Shown one piece after another: positions 40,911 to 41,322 of a stretch of 41,322 bases of DNA (its first letter is position 1; every line of letters starts with the position of its first letter). This DNA comes from a virus. The notes beneath the pieces are model-generated. The model ran no database searches and was not told the DNA's origin. It saw only the letters and a program-made list of their open reading frames with translations. The DNA lies in IMG/VR virus record IMGVR_UViG_3300048822_000094, positions 1 to 41,322 of that record; one strand, given 5' to 3'. The position numbers were made by a program, and so were the translations under genes.

Positions 40911-41322
40911 TACAGCTACTTACTAGTGTTAGTGCATGACTAAGTATTATGTTAAGCGTTTGTTATGTAAAGATAAAGAGGTTAAAAACGTCATACTCTA
41001 CCATGAATTTTGGGAAAGTGTGAGTGGTAAATATTTTTTATTTTATACCTAGAAAAAAAGAAATACAACCTGGAACTTTTGACATAAACGCACTCTTTTT
41101 TTTCTCGAATTAAAATATAATAATAATAATATATATAATCTATTGTTTTTGTCGATGGATTTCAAAGGGTAAGTTATAAACTTAGTGTGTTTTTTCGTAG
41201 GTAGTATCCGACAGTATCGGTTAGTATATTGGTATTCCACAACTATTTTATAGCAGATGGGTGAAGTAGTATAGGATTGAGTTGGTTATTTTACGCCGCC
41301 GGCAAGTGCCCTAGTTGGTTTA

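Larger units (their letters stand above)
40417..41322. other. AT-rich non-coding control and origin-like region
   Basis: No convincing gene occupies these 906 bases. The segment is clearly AT-richer than the rest and holds the early promoter, a pseudo-gene-like stretch near 40435-40470, a 15-base inverted repeat (40746-40761 with 40807-40821) and interleaved repeats at 40840-40910. It also contains repeated TTAGTCTA/TAGACTAA elements (40517-40524, 40791-40798, 40880-40887). Replication origin or packaging and control functions are the natural inference. A 63-codon frame near 41049-41240 is not credible. Confidence 0.6.

Noticed and set aside
41049-41240. 63-codon leftward frame in the AT-rich end
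   Set aside because: It starts with GTG, has no ribosome site and a low-complexity Lys/Leu/Phe-rich product typical of AT-rich non-coding DNA.
1-41322. Diversity-generating retroelement or integrase-based lysogeny module
   Set aside because: No reverse transcriptase, no template/variable repeat pair and no integrase were found in any frame.

Overview
The window reads as one complete or nearly complete genome of a short-tailed (podovirus-like) double-stranded DNA phage. The host is probably a Gram-negative bacterium: three tail-like proteins carry Sec-type signal peptides, the lysis peptidase is of the M15 type, and there is an O-antigen ligase/polymerase-like gene. No ribosomal RNA, tRNA, CRISPR array, insertion sequence, integrase or phage RNA polymerase was seen. 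I cannot name the phage genus from the sequence alone.

Layout. Bases 1 to about 24430 are read rightward and hold the virion genes. In order: small structural proteins and a repeat-containing fibre-like protein (126-3831); KTSC protein, large terminase, portal, scaffold, small head protein and an N4-gp56-type major capsid protein with an inserted Ig-like domain (4039-11001); head completion, connector and tail nozzle genes (11068-14403); a glycine-rich fibre (14415-15668); a lysis group (15670-16986); a GNAT acetyltransferase; low-complexity candidate ejection proteins; a 1131-residue protein with an ADP-ribosyltransferase-like domain; an ATP-grasp ligase; and a candidate small terminase (to 24432). 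A predicted promoter before the scaffold gene and a strong terminator after the capsid gene bracket a capsid-assembly unit.

Bases 24371-40416 are read leftward. From the right end, the probable early order is a run of small unknown genes; an alanine-repeat protein; a small helix-turn-helix protein; a zinc-ribbon protein; a cytosine-methyltransferase-like protein; a family A DNA polymerase with a proofreading domain; a Cas4/AddB-like nuclease with four cysteines; a VRR-NUC nuclease; a SNF2-type helicase; a cysteine-cluster protein that may bind single-stranded DNA; a second helix-turn-helix protein; and a primase-helicase. The operon is tightly packed, with ATGA and TAATG overlaps at many junctions. 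At its distal end sit a secreted tail-like protein and the O-antigen ligase-like membrane protein. The last of these overlaps the final rightward gene tail to tail.

The last 906 bases (40417-41322) are AT-rich and without convincing genes. They contain a good leftward sigma70-type promoter (40480-40508), inverted repeats and repeated short motifs, as expected for an origin and control region. If the molecule is circular or permuted, this region and bases 1-125 together form the divergent spacer between the early and late operons.

The most interesting parts are the secreted-protein/O-antigen-ligase cassette, the injected-type ADP-ribosyltransferase-like protein beside an ATP-grasp enzyme, the capsid insertion domain, and the origin-like region.
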